Assembly: GCA_022772675.1 (NCBI GenBank)
Contig: JALEZW010000062.1
Span: 1-49,097 of the forward strand
Length of the DNA stretch: 49,097 bases
Direction of reading: 5' to 3'
From: Agathobacter sp.
GTDB taxonomy: Bacteria; Bacillota; Clostridia; Lachnospirales; Lachnospiraceae
In this document: positions 25,886-34,654 of the stretch, in pieces
Position numbering within the stretch: the stretch's first letter is position 1
Layout: each line of letters starts with the position of its first letter
The notes under the pieces: model-generated
Seen by the model: the letters and a program-made list of their open reading frames with translations, nothing else
Told to the model about the DNA's origin: nothing
Databases searched by the model: none
Program-made: the position numbers and the translations under genes

Positions 25886-26554
25886 CTACTCAATTACATA
25901 ACCCACATTACGCACCGTACGTATCTTGCTGCCTGCTTCCCCTAGTTTCTGCCGTAATGTCTTAATATGCATATCCACGGTACGGGATTCTCCCTCAAAC
26001 TCCGTTCCCCAGACATGACGCATAATCACCTCTCGAGACAGTACCACGTTGGTATTGGTTAAAAGTAAACGAAGGAGCTCATATTCTTTAAAGGTAAGTT
26101 CCACCGGATTTCCATCCACAAAAACCATGTGGCGTTCATGATCCATGGTAATATTATCCAGCTGTAACAGCTTTACCTCCTCCGTCTCCGTCCGGCGCAG
26201 CAGAGCCTTTACTCTGGTGATCAGTTCCATAATGGAAAAGGGCTTCTTGATATAGTCATCTGCGCCCTCATCAAGTCCCTTGATCATATCCATTTCTGCC
26301 GTCTTGGCCGTCACCATAATAATTGGAAGACGTTTGGTGGCAGGGTTTTTCCGCAGCTTTCTTGCAATATCATAGCCGCTCTCATCCGGAAGCATCACAT
26401 CAAGAAGTACCAGATCCGGCACGATATCCTCCAGTTTTTTATAAAAGGTCTGCGCCTTTTCAAAAGCACAGACCATATAATTACTGTTTTTTAATGCGAT
26501 TGTTTCAATTTCCCTGATATTTTCATCATCTTCCACGATATAAATAAGTGCCAT
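25886..26554 (-). CDS. phoP: PhoP/PhoB-like response regulator
   Basis: 222 residues from the ATG at 26554, which has a GAGG seven bases upstream. The receiver domain has acidic VEDD, phosphoacceptor D52 in LLDVMLPDESG and YIKKPF. The C-terminal winged-helix DNA-binding domain shows ELTFKEYELLRLLL and SRTVDMHIKTLRQKL, typical of the OmpR/PhoB class. It should bind the TTTACA repeats in front of pstS. Confidence 0.95.
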   Translation of the reverse strand: MALIYIVEDDENIREIETIALKNSNYMVCAFEKAQTFYKKLEDIVPDLVLLDVMLPDESGYDIARKLRKNPATKRLPIIMVTAKTAEMDMIKGLDEGADDYIKKPFSIMELITRVKALLRRTETEEVKLLQLDNITMDHERHMVFVDGNPVELTFKEYELLRLLLTNTNVVLSREVIMRHVWGTEFEGESRTVDMHIKTLRQKLGEAGSKIRTVRNVGYVIE

Positions 26555-26564
26555 AGTAATTCCT

Positions 26565-28355
26565 CTATTCCTCTTTCTTTTTCTTGACCGGAAGTGCATA
26601 GCGGTCAGTCAAAGTGTAGTATTCATTTTCAAACCAGCTGGACTTCTCCTCCTTGACCAGATCCAGATACTCATGGGTATCAAATCCATCCTCATGTACG
26701 CGGATCATGCATACGGCAATGTTGGAGCAGTGGTCGGACACACGCTCAAAATTCGTGATAATATCGTCCAGAAGCAGTCCCAGCTCAATCGTACATTTTC
26801 CCTTACGCACACGCTTGACATGACGTTGCTTGACTTCCATGCTGATGCTGTCAATCACCTGTTCAAAAGGTTCAATCTTCCTTGCCATATCCAGATCATG
26901 GTTTTTGAAAGCCTCGATAGTCTCATCTACAATATCATGCAGGGCATTGGAAAATATTTCCATCTCTTCCCTTGCCTTCGGGGAAAATTCCATATTTTTC
27001 TCATGCATCTCTTTTACAGATTCCGTAATATTGACCGCATGGTCTGAAATACGCTCAAAATTACCGATACAATGAAGCAGTATGGACAGTGTCCTGCTGT
27101 CTGCCTGTGACAGGTCGCAGTTATTTAACTTAACCAGATAGGTACCCAGTGCATCCTCATAATGATCCACATTCTGTTCCATGGCAATCACTTTATCAAC
27201 CGTATCGTCACTGTACTCCCGCATATTGTCCAGCGCATGGTCCAGTGCCTCCCTTGCCTCCTGTGCCATACGGATGGCTGCTGAACGGCAGAGCTCCATG
27301 GCAAATCCCGGCTTCTCTAAGAAACGCTCGTCCAGCCGTGCAAACTCGTCCGCCTGCTGCGGTTTCTCCTCCGGGGTCTCCGGAATCGTAAGCTGTGCCA
27401 GACGCACCAGCTTATCCGCAAAAGGATAGAGTACAACCAGAGAACCAATATTAAACAGACTGTGCACGATGGCAATGCCGGCTGCATTGGCCGGTTCTCC
27501 CAGAATCCTAAATCCGCCCACCAGTGCATTGGCACTATAAAATACAACGAAAAAGAGGATGGTGCCAATCATGTTAAAATACAGATGAATCATGGATGCC
27601 CGCTTTGCATTACGCTTTGCACCGATAGAAGAAATCAGTGCCGTCACACAGGTTCCGATATTCTGCCCCATAATGATTGGAATTGCAGTGGCGTAGCTTA
27701 CCGCGCCGGTCATACAGAGGGCCTGCAGAATACCGACAGATGCAGAAGAACTCTGAATGATTGCCGTAAGTGCAAGACCTGCCAGCACTCCGAGAAGCGG
27801 ATTGGAAAACATAGTAAGAATTCCGGTAAACTTCTCATTTTCCGCAAGAGGTTCCACAGCACCACTCATAGTCTCCATTCCAAACATCAGGATTGCAAAA
27901 CCGATCAGGATATTACCGATATCCTTCTTCTTATTATTGTCCTTCGCCGTCATGGTCATAATAATACCAATGGCAGCCAGAACCGGTGCAAAGGAGGATG
28001 GCTTCAAAAGCTGTATAAAAAAGGATGAGCCCTCTATGCCGGTCAGTGACAGCAGCCAGGAAGTCACTGTGGTTCCCACATTCGCACCCATAATGATCCC
28101 CACAGCCTGGGACAGCTGCATAATACCGGAATTGACAAATCCCACTACCATAACAGTGGTTGCCGAGGAGGACTGAATCACTGCCGTCACCGCAACGCCA
28201 AGTAAGACGGCCATGATTCTCTTAGATGTCAGCTTTTCCAGGATTTTCTCCAGCTTACCACCTGCGAGCTTTGCAAGACCGTCCCCCATTTCGTTCATTC
28301 CGTACAAAAACATGGCGAGTCCGCCAATCATGGTCAGAACACCAAATAAATCCAT
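26565..28355 (-). CDS. nptA: Na+/phosphate cotransporter with C-terminal PhoU-like domain
   Basis: 596 residues. The N-terminal half has about eight hydrophobic segments with the duplicated QSSSAT and QSSSAS motifs of NptA/PNaS transporters. The C-terminal part (about 345-560) is a PhoU-like helical domain. It should import phosphate with sodium at the membrane. AAAGGAG precedes the ATG. It lies between phoU and phoP, 10 bases before the latter. A second, low-affinity phosphate uptake route beside PstSCAB is likely. Confidence 0.93.
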   Translation of the reverse strand: MDLFGVLTMIGGLAMFLYGMNEMGDGLAKLAGGKLEKILEKLTSKRIMAVLLGVAVTAVIQSSSATTVMVVGFVNSGIMQLSQAVGIIMGANVGTTVTSWLLSLTGIEGSSFFIQLLKPSSFAPVLAAIGIIMTMTAKDNNKKKDIGNILIGFAILMFGMETMSGAVEPLAENEKFTGILTMFSNPLLGVLAGLALTAIIQSSSASVGILQALCMTGAVSYATAIPIIMGQNIGTCVTALISSIGAKRNAKRASMIHLYFNMIGTILFFVVFYSANALVGGFRILGEPANAAGIAIVHSLFNIGSLVVLYPFADKLVRLAQLTIPETPEEKPQQADEFARLDERFLEKPGFAMELCRSAAIRMAQEAREALDHALDNMREYSDDTVDKVIAMEQNVDHYEDALGTYLVKLNNCDLSQADSRTLSILLHCIGNFERISDHAVNITESVKEMHEKNMEFSPKAREEMEIFSNALHDIVDETIEAFKNHDLDMARKIEPFEQVIDSISMEVKQRHVKRVRKGKCTIELGLLLDDIITNFERVSDHCSNIAVCMIRVHEDGFDTHEYLDLVKEEKSSWFENEYYTLTDRYALPVKKKKEE

Positions 28356-28378
28356 TTCACAATCTCCTTTAGTTACAT

Positions 28379-28395
28379 TTTACAATTTCTTTACA
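28379..28395 (+). promoter_or_regulatory. Possible PhoP half-sites before nptA
   Basis: Two TTTACA hexamers (28379-28384 and 28390-28395) are spaced 11 bases apart on the plus strand, with a GTTACA just before them. The spacing fits PhoP boxes, but the orientation is opposite to nptA and the site is very near its ribosome-binding site. Both facts weaken the call. Confidence 0.3.
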
Positions 28396-28470
28396 TTGCT
28401 ATCATAACACAGGAATTGTAAAATCCATAGGAAAAAATTTGTGAAATTTATTTTTCTACAAAATAACTAA

Positions 28471-29118
28471 TTACTGCTGTTCTTTTTTGTCATCCAGGGC
28501 AAAAATCACCCACTCTGCAATATTCGTTGCATGATCTCCGATACGCTCAAAGTATTTTGCAATCATTAACATATCCGTTGCCTGCTCTCCATCCTCAGGC
28601 TCCTTCCGGATCATTTCTATGATTTCGGATTTCACCTTATCAAAAAGATCATCCACAACATCGTCGTGCTTTATGACCTTTTTAGCCTTTTCCATGTCCT
28701 TTTCCACATAGGCTTCAATACTGCGAATCAGCATCAGAACCGTTTCGGAAGCCATTTTCTTAATATCATCCTGCTCAAGGACATAGGGCTTATCTGCCAG
28801 CATAATCGTAATCTCGGAAATATCCGATGCGTGGTCACCGATTCGTTCCATATCCGTTACCATCTTCATGGCTGCGGAAATACCCCGCAGGTCCCGGGCT
28901 ACCGGCTGCTGCTGCATCAGAAGATTAAAGCAGATTCCCTCAATTTTTTTCTGTTCATGATCCACATCAGAATCCGATTCCATAATTTTTCTGGCAAGTT
29001 CTTTGTCCTGTGACATCAGAGCATCTATAGCCTTTTGAATGGAATCCTCGATCATAGAACCCATAAACATCATTTCCTGATTTAAAATTTTAAGCTGCTC
29101 GTCGAATTTTGAACGCAT
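28471..29118 (-). CDS. phoU: Phosphate transport regulator PhoU
   Basis: 215 residues made of two similar three-helix repeats, with metal-site motifs of PhoU (MERIGDHASDISE and FERIGDHATNIAEW). It dampens the Pst transporter and PhoR when phosphate is plentiful. Its ATG overlaps the pstB stop codon (TAATG), so it is translationally coupled. Confidence 0.95.
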   Translation of the reverse strand: MRSKFDEQLKILNQEMMFMGSMIEDSIQKAIDALMSQDKELARKIMESDSDVDHEQKKIEGICFNLLMQQQPVARDLRGISAAMKMVTDMERIGDHASDISEITIMLADKPYVLEQDDIKKMASETVLMLIRSIEAYVEKDMEKAKKVIKHDDVVDDLFDKVKSEIIEMIRKEPEDGEQATDMLMIAKYFERIGDHATNIAEWVIFALDDKKEQQ

Positions 29119-29879
29119 TAACCGAACCTCCCTGTAATATAATCCTCAGTGCGCTTATCCTTCGGGTATGAAAAAATAGTCTTGGTATCCCCGAATTCCA
29201 CCATTTCTCCCACAAGGAAAAATGCTGTATCATCGGATACACGTACTGCCTGCTGCATATTATGTGTCACAACAACTACTGTATATTTTTTCTTCAGTTC
29301 TTCCATCAGTTCCTCGATTTTCGAGGTGGAAATCGGGTCTAACGCAGACGTTGGCTCATCCATAAGAAGTACCTCCGGCTGTACGGCCAGTGCCCTTGCA
29401 ATACAGATACGCTGCTGCTGTCCGCCGGATAATCCCAGTGCCGATTTTCTTAACCGGTCCTTGACCTCGTCGAAAATTGCTGCACCCCGCAGACTTTCCT
29501 CAACAATCTGATCCAGTCTTGCTTTATCCTTGATTCCGTGCACCCTCGGTCCGTATGCGATGTTGTCATAAATACTCATTGGGAAAGGGTTTGGCTGCTG
29601 GAATACCATACCCACTCTTTTTCTCAATACGGTTGTATCCACACCTTCCCCATAGATGTCCTCATCATCCAGATCCACCTCTCCGGTAATACGGACACCT
29701 TCTACCAGATCATTCATACGGTTGATGGTTCTTAAAAATGTAGATTTTCCACATCCGGATGGTCCGATAAAGGCGGTAACACTATTCTCCTTGATGTCCA
29801 TATTAACGTTCTTTAAGGCATGATTGTCGCCATAATACAGATTCAGGTCACGGACGGTAATCTTTGTTCGTTTTTCCAT
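29118..29879 (-). CDS. pstB: Phosphate ABC transporter ATP-binding protein
   Basis: 253 residues with Walker [10 protein letters not shown], signature [15 protein letters not shown], Walker [12 protein letters not shown] and the H-loop VTHNMQQA. It powers phosphate uptake through PstA/PstC at the inner membrane face. The standard order pstS-C-A-B-phoU is kept. Confidence 0.97.
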   Translation of the reverse strand: MEKRTKITVRDLNLYYGDNHALKNVNMDIKENSVTAFIGPSGCGKSTFLRTINRMNDLVEGVRITGEVDLDDEDIYGEGVDTTVLRKRVGMVFQQPNPFPMSIYDNIAYGPRVHGIKDKARLDQIVEESLRGAAIFDEVKDRLRKSALGLSGGQQQRICIARALAVQPEVLLMDEPTSALDPISTSKIEELMEELKKKYTVVVVTHNMQQAVRVSDDTAFFLVGEMVEFGDTKTIFSYPKDKRTEDYITGRFG

Positions 29880-29898
29880 GTTTCTCTCCTATATCTTG

Positions 29899-30774
29899 TT
29901 ACCTTTTATTTACATCAAATTTTTTTGCCAGTGCTTTCGTCAGGAAATTGATTCCCAGCACAATCAGTAAAAGAACAAGGGCAATACCGAAGGCAGTTGC
30001 AAATTCTCCCTTGGTTGCGCTCAGGTATAGCTGAATCGTTAAGGTTCCTCCGGATTGTGTGGCCTTATTCAGGATATCGGAAAATCCCTTCGGAAGCATT
30101 CCTGAACTTCCTGCCGTAAAGAGCAGGGCTGCGGATTCTCCCACAATTCTTCCGACTGCAAGAATGACTCCGGTAATGATTCCCGGCATTGCAGACGGAA
30201 GAAGAATGGTTCTTATCATATGCCACTTTCCTGCGCCAAGTCCGATTGCGCCGCTTCTGTAGCTGTCCGGTACTGTCTTTAATGCCTCCTGCGTGTTTCT
30301 CGTGATGAGCGGAAGCACCATGAGAACCAGTGTGAAGGAACCGGTCAGAATCGAATAGCTCAGATGAAGTGTCTGTCCGAAAAACATCATACCGAACAGA
30401 CCAAATATAATCGACGGAATACCGGAAAGTGTCTCTGTTGTAAACTCAATGATACTTACAAGTTTTCCCGGCTTTGCATATTCATTGAGATACACAGCGG
30501 CTCCCACTCCGACAGGCGTCGCAATCAGCATAGTAATGATAATGATATAAAGGGTATTGACTATATTTCCGGCAATACCGGTTGTCCCCTTCAAAACAGA
30601 GGTCACACTGGTTAAAAACTCCCAGCTGACGCTTCGTACTCCTTTTACCAGAACATATATGATAATGCCCAGGAGCAGGGCAACGGAAATTGCTGCGCAG
30701 AAATAGATGGCAACATACATGACAGCGTCCGCCGGATGCTTTTTCTTTACGCGAATGCTATTTTGCTCTGTCAT
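29899..30774 (-). CDS. pstA: Phosphate ABC transporter permease PstA
   Basis: 291 residues with six membrane segments and the cytoplasmic loop with the EAA-like motif (ALKTVPDSYRSGAIGLGAGK). It pairs with PstC to form the channel. It overlaps pstC by four bases and precedes pstB by 19 bases. Confidence 0.96.
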   Translation of the reverse strand: MTEQNSIRVKKKHPADAVMYVAIYFCAAISVALLLGIIIYVLVKGVRSVSWEFLTSVTSVLKGTTGIAGNIVNTLYIIIITMLIATPVGVGAAVYLNEYAKPGKLVSIIEFTTETLSGIPSIIFGLFGMMFFGQTLHLSYSILTGSFTLVLMVLPLITRNTQEALKTVPDSYRSGAIGLGAGKWHMIRTILLPSAMPGIITGVILAVGRIVGESAALLFTAGSSGMLPKGFSDILNKATQSGGTLTIQLYLSATKGEFATAFGIALVLLLIVLGINFLTKALAKKFDVNKR

Positions 30775-31676
30775 TTTTCAACCGCTCCTTTCTTCTCTAC
30801 CTGAGCCAGAATCAGATTGATGATCATGATAAAAATAAACAATACTAATCCTACAGTAAAGAGAACCTCTCTGTGCAGTCCCTCTGCATAGCTCATCTCA
30901 CTTACCAGCTGTGTAGTCAGGAAACGCACGGAATTAAACGGAAGCGGAATATTGACCGATCCGCCTGCTACCATGTTTATGGCCATTGCTTCTCCCAGCG
31001 CACGTCCGATACCAAGAACCACACCAGTCATAATGCCGGATCTTGCTGCAGGAATCATCACCTTAAAAATTGTCTGGATGTGGGTTGCTCCCAGTGCAAG
31101 GGATGCAGATTTCAGGTGATCCGGTACTGCACGAATGGAGGAAACGCTGATGTTGATTACAGTTGGAAGAATCATAATCGCCAATACGATGATGGCAGAT
31201 AAAAGGTTGGATCCTCCTGTAAACTGGTGGGTAGTGCTCCCCCTAAATACAATTCTTTCCAATTTAAACATGACCGGATTTAAAATCATCATTCCTAAGA
31301 GTCCATAGATAACGGAAGGGATTGCTGCCAAAAGCTCTACAGCCGGCTGAACAATTGCTGCCAGTTTCTTATTGGCAATCTCTGTGATAAAGACAGCTGT
31401 TAAAAGTGCAATCGGAACGCCCACCAGAATGGCAACCGCTGTACCAACGATTGATGTGAGTATAATATAAAAAATCCCATAGGATGGTGTCTGTGCTGTT
31501 GGCTGCCATGCAGTCCCAAATAACAGGTCAATCACCCCGACCTTTGCCAAAGCCGGGGTGCCTTTTGTAAACATATAACCTGTGATGCAGAGAACTGCGA
31601 CAATTGCAACGGCTGCACATATGAAAAATATTACTTTTGCAATCGTTTCCACGATATGCTTTGCATTGCAGTTCAT
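30771..31676 (-). CDS. pstC: Phosphate ABC transporter permease PstC
   Basis: 301 residues with about six membrane segments and the loop AVPDHLKSASLALGATHI. The N-terminal hydrophobic segment is followed by a periplasmic-type loop (LLFGTAWQPTAQTPSYG) typical of PstC. It lies 28 bases after pstS. Confidence 0.96.
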   Translation of the reverse strand: MNCNAKHIVETIAKVIFFICAAVAIVAVLCITGYMFTKGTPALAKVGVIDLLFGTAWQPTAQTPSYGIFYIILTSIVGTAVAILVGVPIALLTAVFITEIANKKLAAIVQPAVELLAAIPSVIYGLLGMMILNPVMFKLERIVFRGSTTHQFTGGSNLLSAIIVLAIMILPTVINISVSSIRAVPDHLKSASLALGATHIQTIFKVMIPAARSGIMTGVVLGIGRALGEAMAINMVAGGSVNIPLPFNSVRFLTTQLVSEMSYAEGLHREVLFTVGLVLFIFIMIINLILAQVEKKGAVEK

Positions 31677-31704
31677 TCATTCACCCTTTCTTTTCTGTTA
31701 CAGA

Positions 31705-32634
31705 CTACTGTGGAATAATCAGGCCGACAGACTTGATTACGTTCTTTCCGTCATCAGAATTGATGAAGTCGAAGAAGGACTGTACCAGCTCGTTCTGCTC
31801 AGAAATCTCTCCCATTGTTGCCATAACGAATGGTCTCTGTAAGAGGTAATCACCGGATAAAATAGTCTCCTCAGATGGCTCTACGGAATTGATCTTTAAT
31901 CCGTTTACTGTGTCATCCAGAACATCTAATGAAATGTATCCAACTGCGCCCGGTGTTGCTGCTACCTTTGCAAGTACTGCACCGGTAGAATCCAGCTCCT
32001 GTGCATATGCACATTTATCCTTAACATCAAGAAGCTCTTCAAAGGCATCTCTTGTACCGGAACCTGCCTCACGGCCGATTACTACGATGCTCTCATCCGG
32101 TCCGCCTAAATCTTTCCAGTTTGTAATCTCACCGGTGTAAACCTTAGCCAGATCCTCTGACTTGATATCTGTAACAGTATTTGCTGTATCTGTAATAACT
32201 GCAATACCATCAATTGCAACGATATTCTCAACTGCGCCGCCTGCTTTCTCCTCATCAGAAAGGGCACGGGATGCATCTCCGATATCTACGCTGCCAGCTG
32301 CCAGAGACTCAAGTCCTGCACTGGATCCGGTAAACTCTGCTGTAACAGAAACGTTTGGATTTTTCTCCATGTAAGCTTCTGCCATTGCATTAGCAAGCTT
32401 CTCCATAGAAGTACTTCCTGCCAGCTTAATGGAACCGCTTAAATCAGCACCGCCTGCTGCCTCTGAATCTGCTGCATCTGTTGCGTTATCTGCCTCAGAA
32501 GCTGCCGGCTCATTTGCGTTTGCATCGCCGTCTGCACCTGTAGATGTGTCAGAGCTTCCACAGCCCATTACACCTGCTGCAACCATAGTTGTTGCTGTCA
32601 GTAATGCCATCATTTTTACAAGTTTGTTTTTCAT
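31705..32634 (-). CDS. pstS: Phosphate-binding lipoprotein PstS
   Basis: 309 residues. The signal peptide ends in a lipobox with Cys in GVMGCGSS, and an Ala/Asp/Glu-rich linker leads to the binding domain. Phosphate-contact motifs include LAGSTSMEKLA, FTGSSAGLESLAAG and GREAGSGTRDAFEE. It captures phosphate outside the membrane for PstCA. It is the first gene of the pho block and has a PhoP-box array upstream. Confidence 0.96.
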   Translation of the reverse strand: MKNKLVKMMALLTATTMVAAGVMGCGSSDTSTGADGDANANEPAASEADNATDAADSEAAGGADLSGSIKLAGSTSMEKLANAMAEAYMEKNPNVSVTAEFTGSSAGLESLAAGSVDIGDASRALSDEEKAGGAVENIVAIDGIAVITDTANTVTDIKSEDLAKVYTGEITNWKDLGGPDESIVVIGREAGSGTRDAFEELLDVKDKCAYAQELDSTGAVLAKVAATPGAVGYISLDVLDDTVNGLKINSVEPSEETILSGDYLLQRPFVMATMGEISEQNELVQSFFDFINSDDGKNVIKSVGLIIPQ

Positions 32635-32709
32635 AATTTTTGTTCCTCTTTTCTTTTCAGATTTGAATTTCTTTCTGTTTCGTTTACAGGTGCTATCTTA
32701 TCGGCCCAT

Positions 32710-32749
32710 TGTAAAATACGTAACCAGCGTTGTGTAAATTGTTTGTAAA
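32710..32749 (-). promoter_or_regulatory. PhoP-box array before pstS
   Basis: On the minus strand there are three TTTACA hexamers (plus-strand TGTAAA at 32710, 32733 and 32744) and a weaker GGTTAC-like copy between (about 32721), giving a period of 11-12 bases. This is the spacing of Firmicute PhoP boxes. The array ends about 75 bases before the pstS ATG, and a TAAGAT downstream can serve as a -10. PhoP binding is inferred. Confidence 0.7.
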
Positions 32750-32788
32750 ATATATGTATTCTTCCTGCCTGCCGCGAAATCTGAAAAT

Positions 32789-32815
32789 AAAAAAGATGCC
32801 GCATATTGCGACATC
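32789..32815 (-). terminator. Rho-independent terminator
   Basis: On the minus strand GATGTCGCA and TGCGGCATC pair (one G-T wobble) with a three-base loop and six T residues. It follows the zinc-ribbon gene at 32831-33454. Confidence 0.85.
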
Positions 32816-32830
32816 CTTTTCCCCATTCTT

Positions 32831-33454
32831 TTATTTTAAGAATCCGAAGCTGCTTACAATCGCAGGCTCTTTTGCTTTTCCACTACATACATTGACGAAA
32901 CAGATAATACGGACAACCAGCAAAATAATAATACATACCGCTGCTGCAATTGGTACAATAACCGTCCAGCAGAGAGCTGCCGTAATCAGTGCCAGTAATG
33001 CATTGAGGACTGTGATCTTAAGAGTCTGACGAATATGGAATTTCACATAGGCAGAATCCTTTGCCGTAAGAGCCGCAATAATAATTCCGACTGCCCCCAG
33101 CAGATATGGAAGCATTGCAACCACTTTATTCTCTGTCACATCCTTTGCATCAAATTCTGCCGTATGATCTTTTGGATCTACATATGGCTGACCGTATGGC
33201 ATACCATTCATCTGGGGTCCACCGTTGGGATTCCCATAGCCGTAAGGCATTCCATTATTCATCCGGGGTCCGCCCTGAAAAGCCCCAGCTGCATTTCCCG
33301 CCTGCGCCCCCTGGGGATCTGTATAAAAATTTCCCTGTGCTGTTTCTGATGCGGCACCTGTACTTTGCTGTGCGCCTGCACCAAGCTGTGCACCGCACTT
33401 TGTACAGAACATACTGTCATCACTCATTTCACTGCCACATTTTGGACATATCAT
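32831..33454 (-). CDS. Zinc-ribbon membrane protein
   Basis: 207 residues. An N-terminal zinc ribbon has C3-x2-C6 and C17-x2-C20. A Gly/Asn/Met/Pro-rich flexible region (about 45-92) follows. The C-terminal domain has three hydrophobic segments and resembles DUF4870-type small membrane proteins (VVAMLPYLLGAVGI, YVKFHIRQTLKI). Its function is not known. It forms its own unit, between nadA and pstS, with a terminator behind it. Confidence 0.8.
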   Translation of the reverse strand: MICPKCGSEMSDDSMFCTKCGAQLGAGAQQSTGAASETAQGNFYTDPQGAQAGNAAGAFQGGPRMNNGMPYGYGNPNGGPQMNGMPYGQPYVDPKDHTAEFDAKDVTENKVVAMLPYLLGAVGIIIAALTAKDSAYVKFHIRQTLKITVLNALLALITAALCWTVIVPIAAAVCIIILLVVRIICFVNVCSGKAKEPAIVSSFGFLK

Positions 33455-33593
33455 GTGAATTCCTCCTAACCTTTGTTAAGTATACTTACTATTATTTATA
33501 TGTTCTTCTTTATTCTATATAACTTCAGAACATGCGTCAATCTTATTTCTATTAAGATTTGTTAAAGTTTACAGCCTGATGACGCAATGTAAT

Positions 33594-34514
33594 TTACTGC
33601 CCCAGCTCCAGCATCGTATTGATACAGCGGCCGGCCTTTTCCCTTATCTCATCCTCCAGCAGGATTTCCTCGCCGCCGGTACCAAGCACACACTGGTAGA
33701 CATCTGCCAGTGTGGTAAGCTTCATATTATGACAGACACAATCCTTCGAAAGGGGATAAAATTTCTTATCCGGACACTCAAACTGCAAATGCTGGACAAT
33801 ACTGTTTTCCGTACCGATAATAAATTCTTTTGCGTCGCTTTTCTTCGCATAGTCCATAATCCCGGTGGTACTGCCACGGTAATCTGCCAGTGCCGATACC
33901 TCCGGCAGACACTCCGGGTGTACCAAAAGAATGGCATCCGGATGTGCTGCACGGGCTTTTTCCACATCATGCTTCGACATACGCACATGGGTCGGACATC
34001 CCCCCTGCAGCAGCTTAATATTTTTCTCCAGAACCTGATCCGCTACCCATTTTCCCAGGTTACAGTCCGGTATAAATAAAATATTTTTATTCTCTATATT
34101 TTTCACAATCTGCACTGCAGAGGAGGATGTGACGCAGACATCACAGATTGTCTTTAAGGCAGAAGTCGTGTTAATATAGGCAACCACTGTATAGTCCGGA
34201 TATTTTTCCTTCACTCCGGAAATCAGTTCTACATCCATCTGCTCTGCCATGGGACATCCCGCATCCGGATTTGACAGAAGTACTTTCTTCTCCGGGGAAA
34301 GAATTTTCACGGTCTCTGCCATAAAACGAACGCCACACATCAGCACAGTCTTCTGGGAAGCTGCTGCTGCCTGTTTGCTGAGGCCGTAGGAATCTCCCAC
34401 ATAATCTGCTACCTCCCAGATATCATGGCTCTGGTAAGCATGGGCCAGAATACAGACATCCTTTTCCTTCTTTAAGCGGATGATTTCATCCTGCAGTTCT
34501 CTTGTTGTAAACAT
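33594..34514 (-). CDS. nadA: Quinolinate synthase
   Basis: 306 residues. NadA condenses iminoaspartate with dihydroxyacetone phosphate to quinolinate in NAD synthesis and uses a 4Fe-4S cluster. Conserved segments include AHAYQSHDIWEVADYVGDS, LMCGVRFMAET, NPDAGCPMA, VCVTSSSA, PDCNLGKW, HPECLPEV and DCVCHNMKLTTL, with cysteines in the cluster-ligand positions. nadB and nadC, often next to it, are not adjacent here. The promoter and operator at 34551-34600 point to control by NAD-precursor status. Confidence 0.95.
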   Translation of the reverse strand: MFTTRELQDEIIRLKKEKDVCILAHAYQSHDIWEVADYVGDSYGLSKQAAAASQKTVLMCGVRFMAETVKILSPEKKVLLSNPDAGCPMAEQMDVELISGVKEKYPDYTVVAYINTTSALKTICDVCVTSSSAVQIVKNIENKNILFIPDCNLGKWVADQVLEKNIKLLQGGCPTHVRMSKHDVEKARAAHPDAILLVHPECLPEVSALADYRGSTTGIMDYAKKSDAKEFIIGTENSIVQHLQFECPDKKFYPLSKDCVCHNMKLTTLADVYQCVLGTGGEEILLEDEIREKAGRCINTMLELGQ

Positions 34515-34550
34515 ATGTAATGCTCCTATCTTTTCATTTTGATAAAAATA

Positions 34551-34600
34551 AGTATAAAGACAGGAGTGTCCACTGTCAAGACAGTTGTAAACACTCCTGT
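34551..34600 (-). promoter_or_regulatory. nadA promoter overlapping a palindromic operator
   Basis: On the minus strand TTGACA (34574-34579) and TATACT (34551-34556) are separated by exactly 17 bases. The -35 lies in the palindrome CTGTCTTGACAG (34573-34584), and a second inverted repeat ACAGGAGTGT / ACACTCCTGT (34560-34569, 34591-34600) encloses it. The TGTC-TT-GACA core resembles operators of NiaR, the niacin-responsive repressor of NAD genes in Firmicutes (from memory). The outer repeat may also act as a hairpin behind the AAA gene. Confidence 0.7.
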
Positions 34601-34654
34601 TAAAATCCTGTTATTTTCGTTACCGTGTGATCAGTAACTTATTTTCTTGACTGT

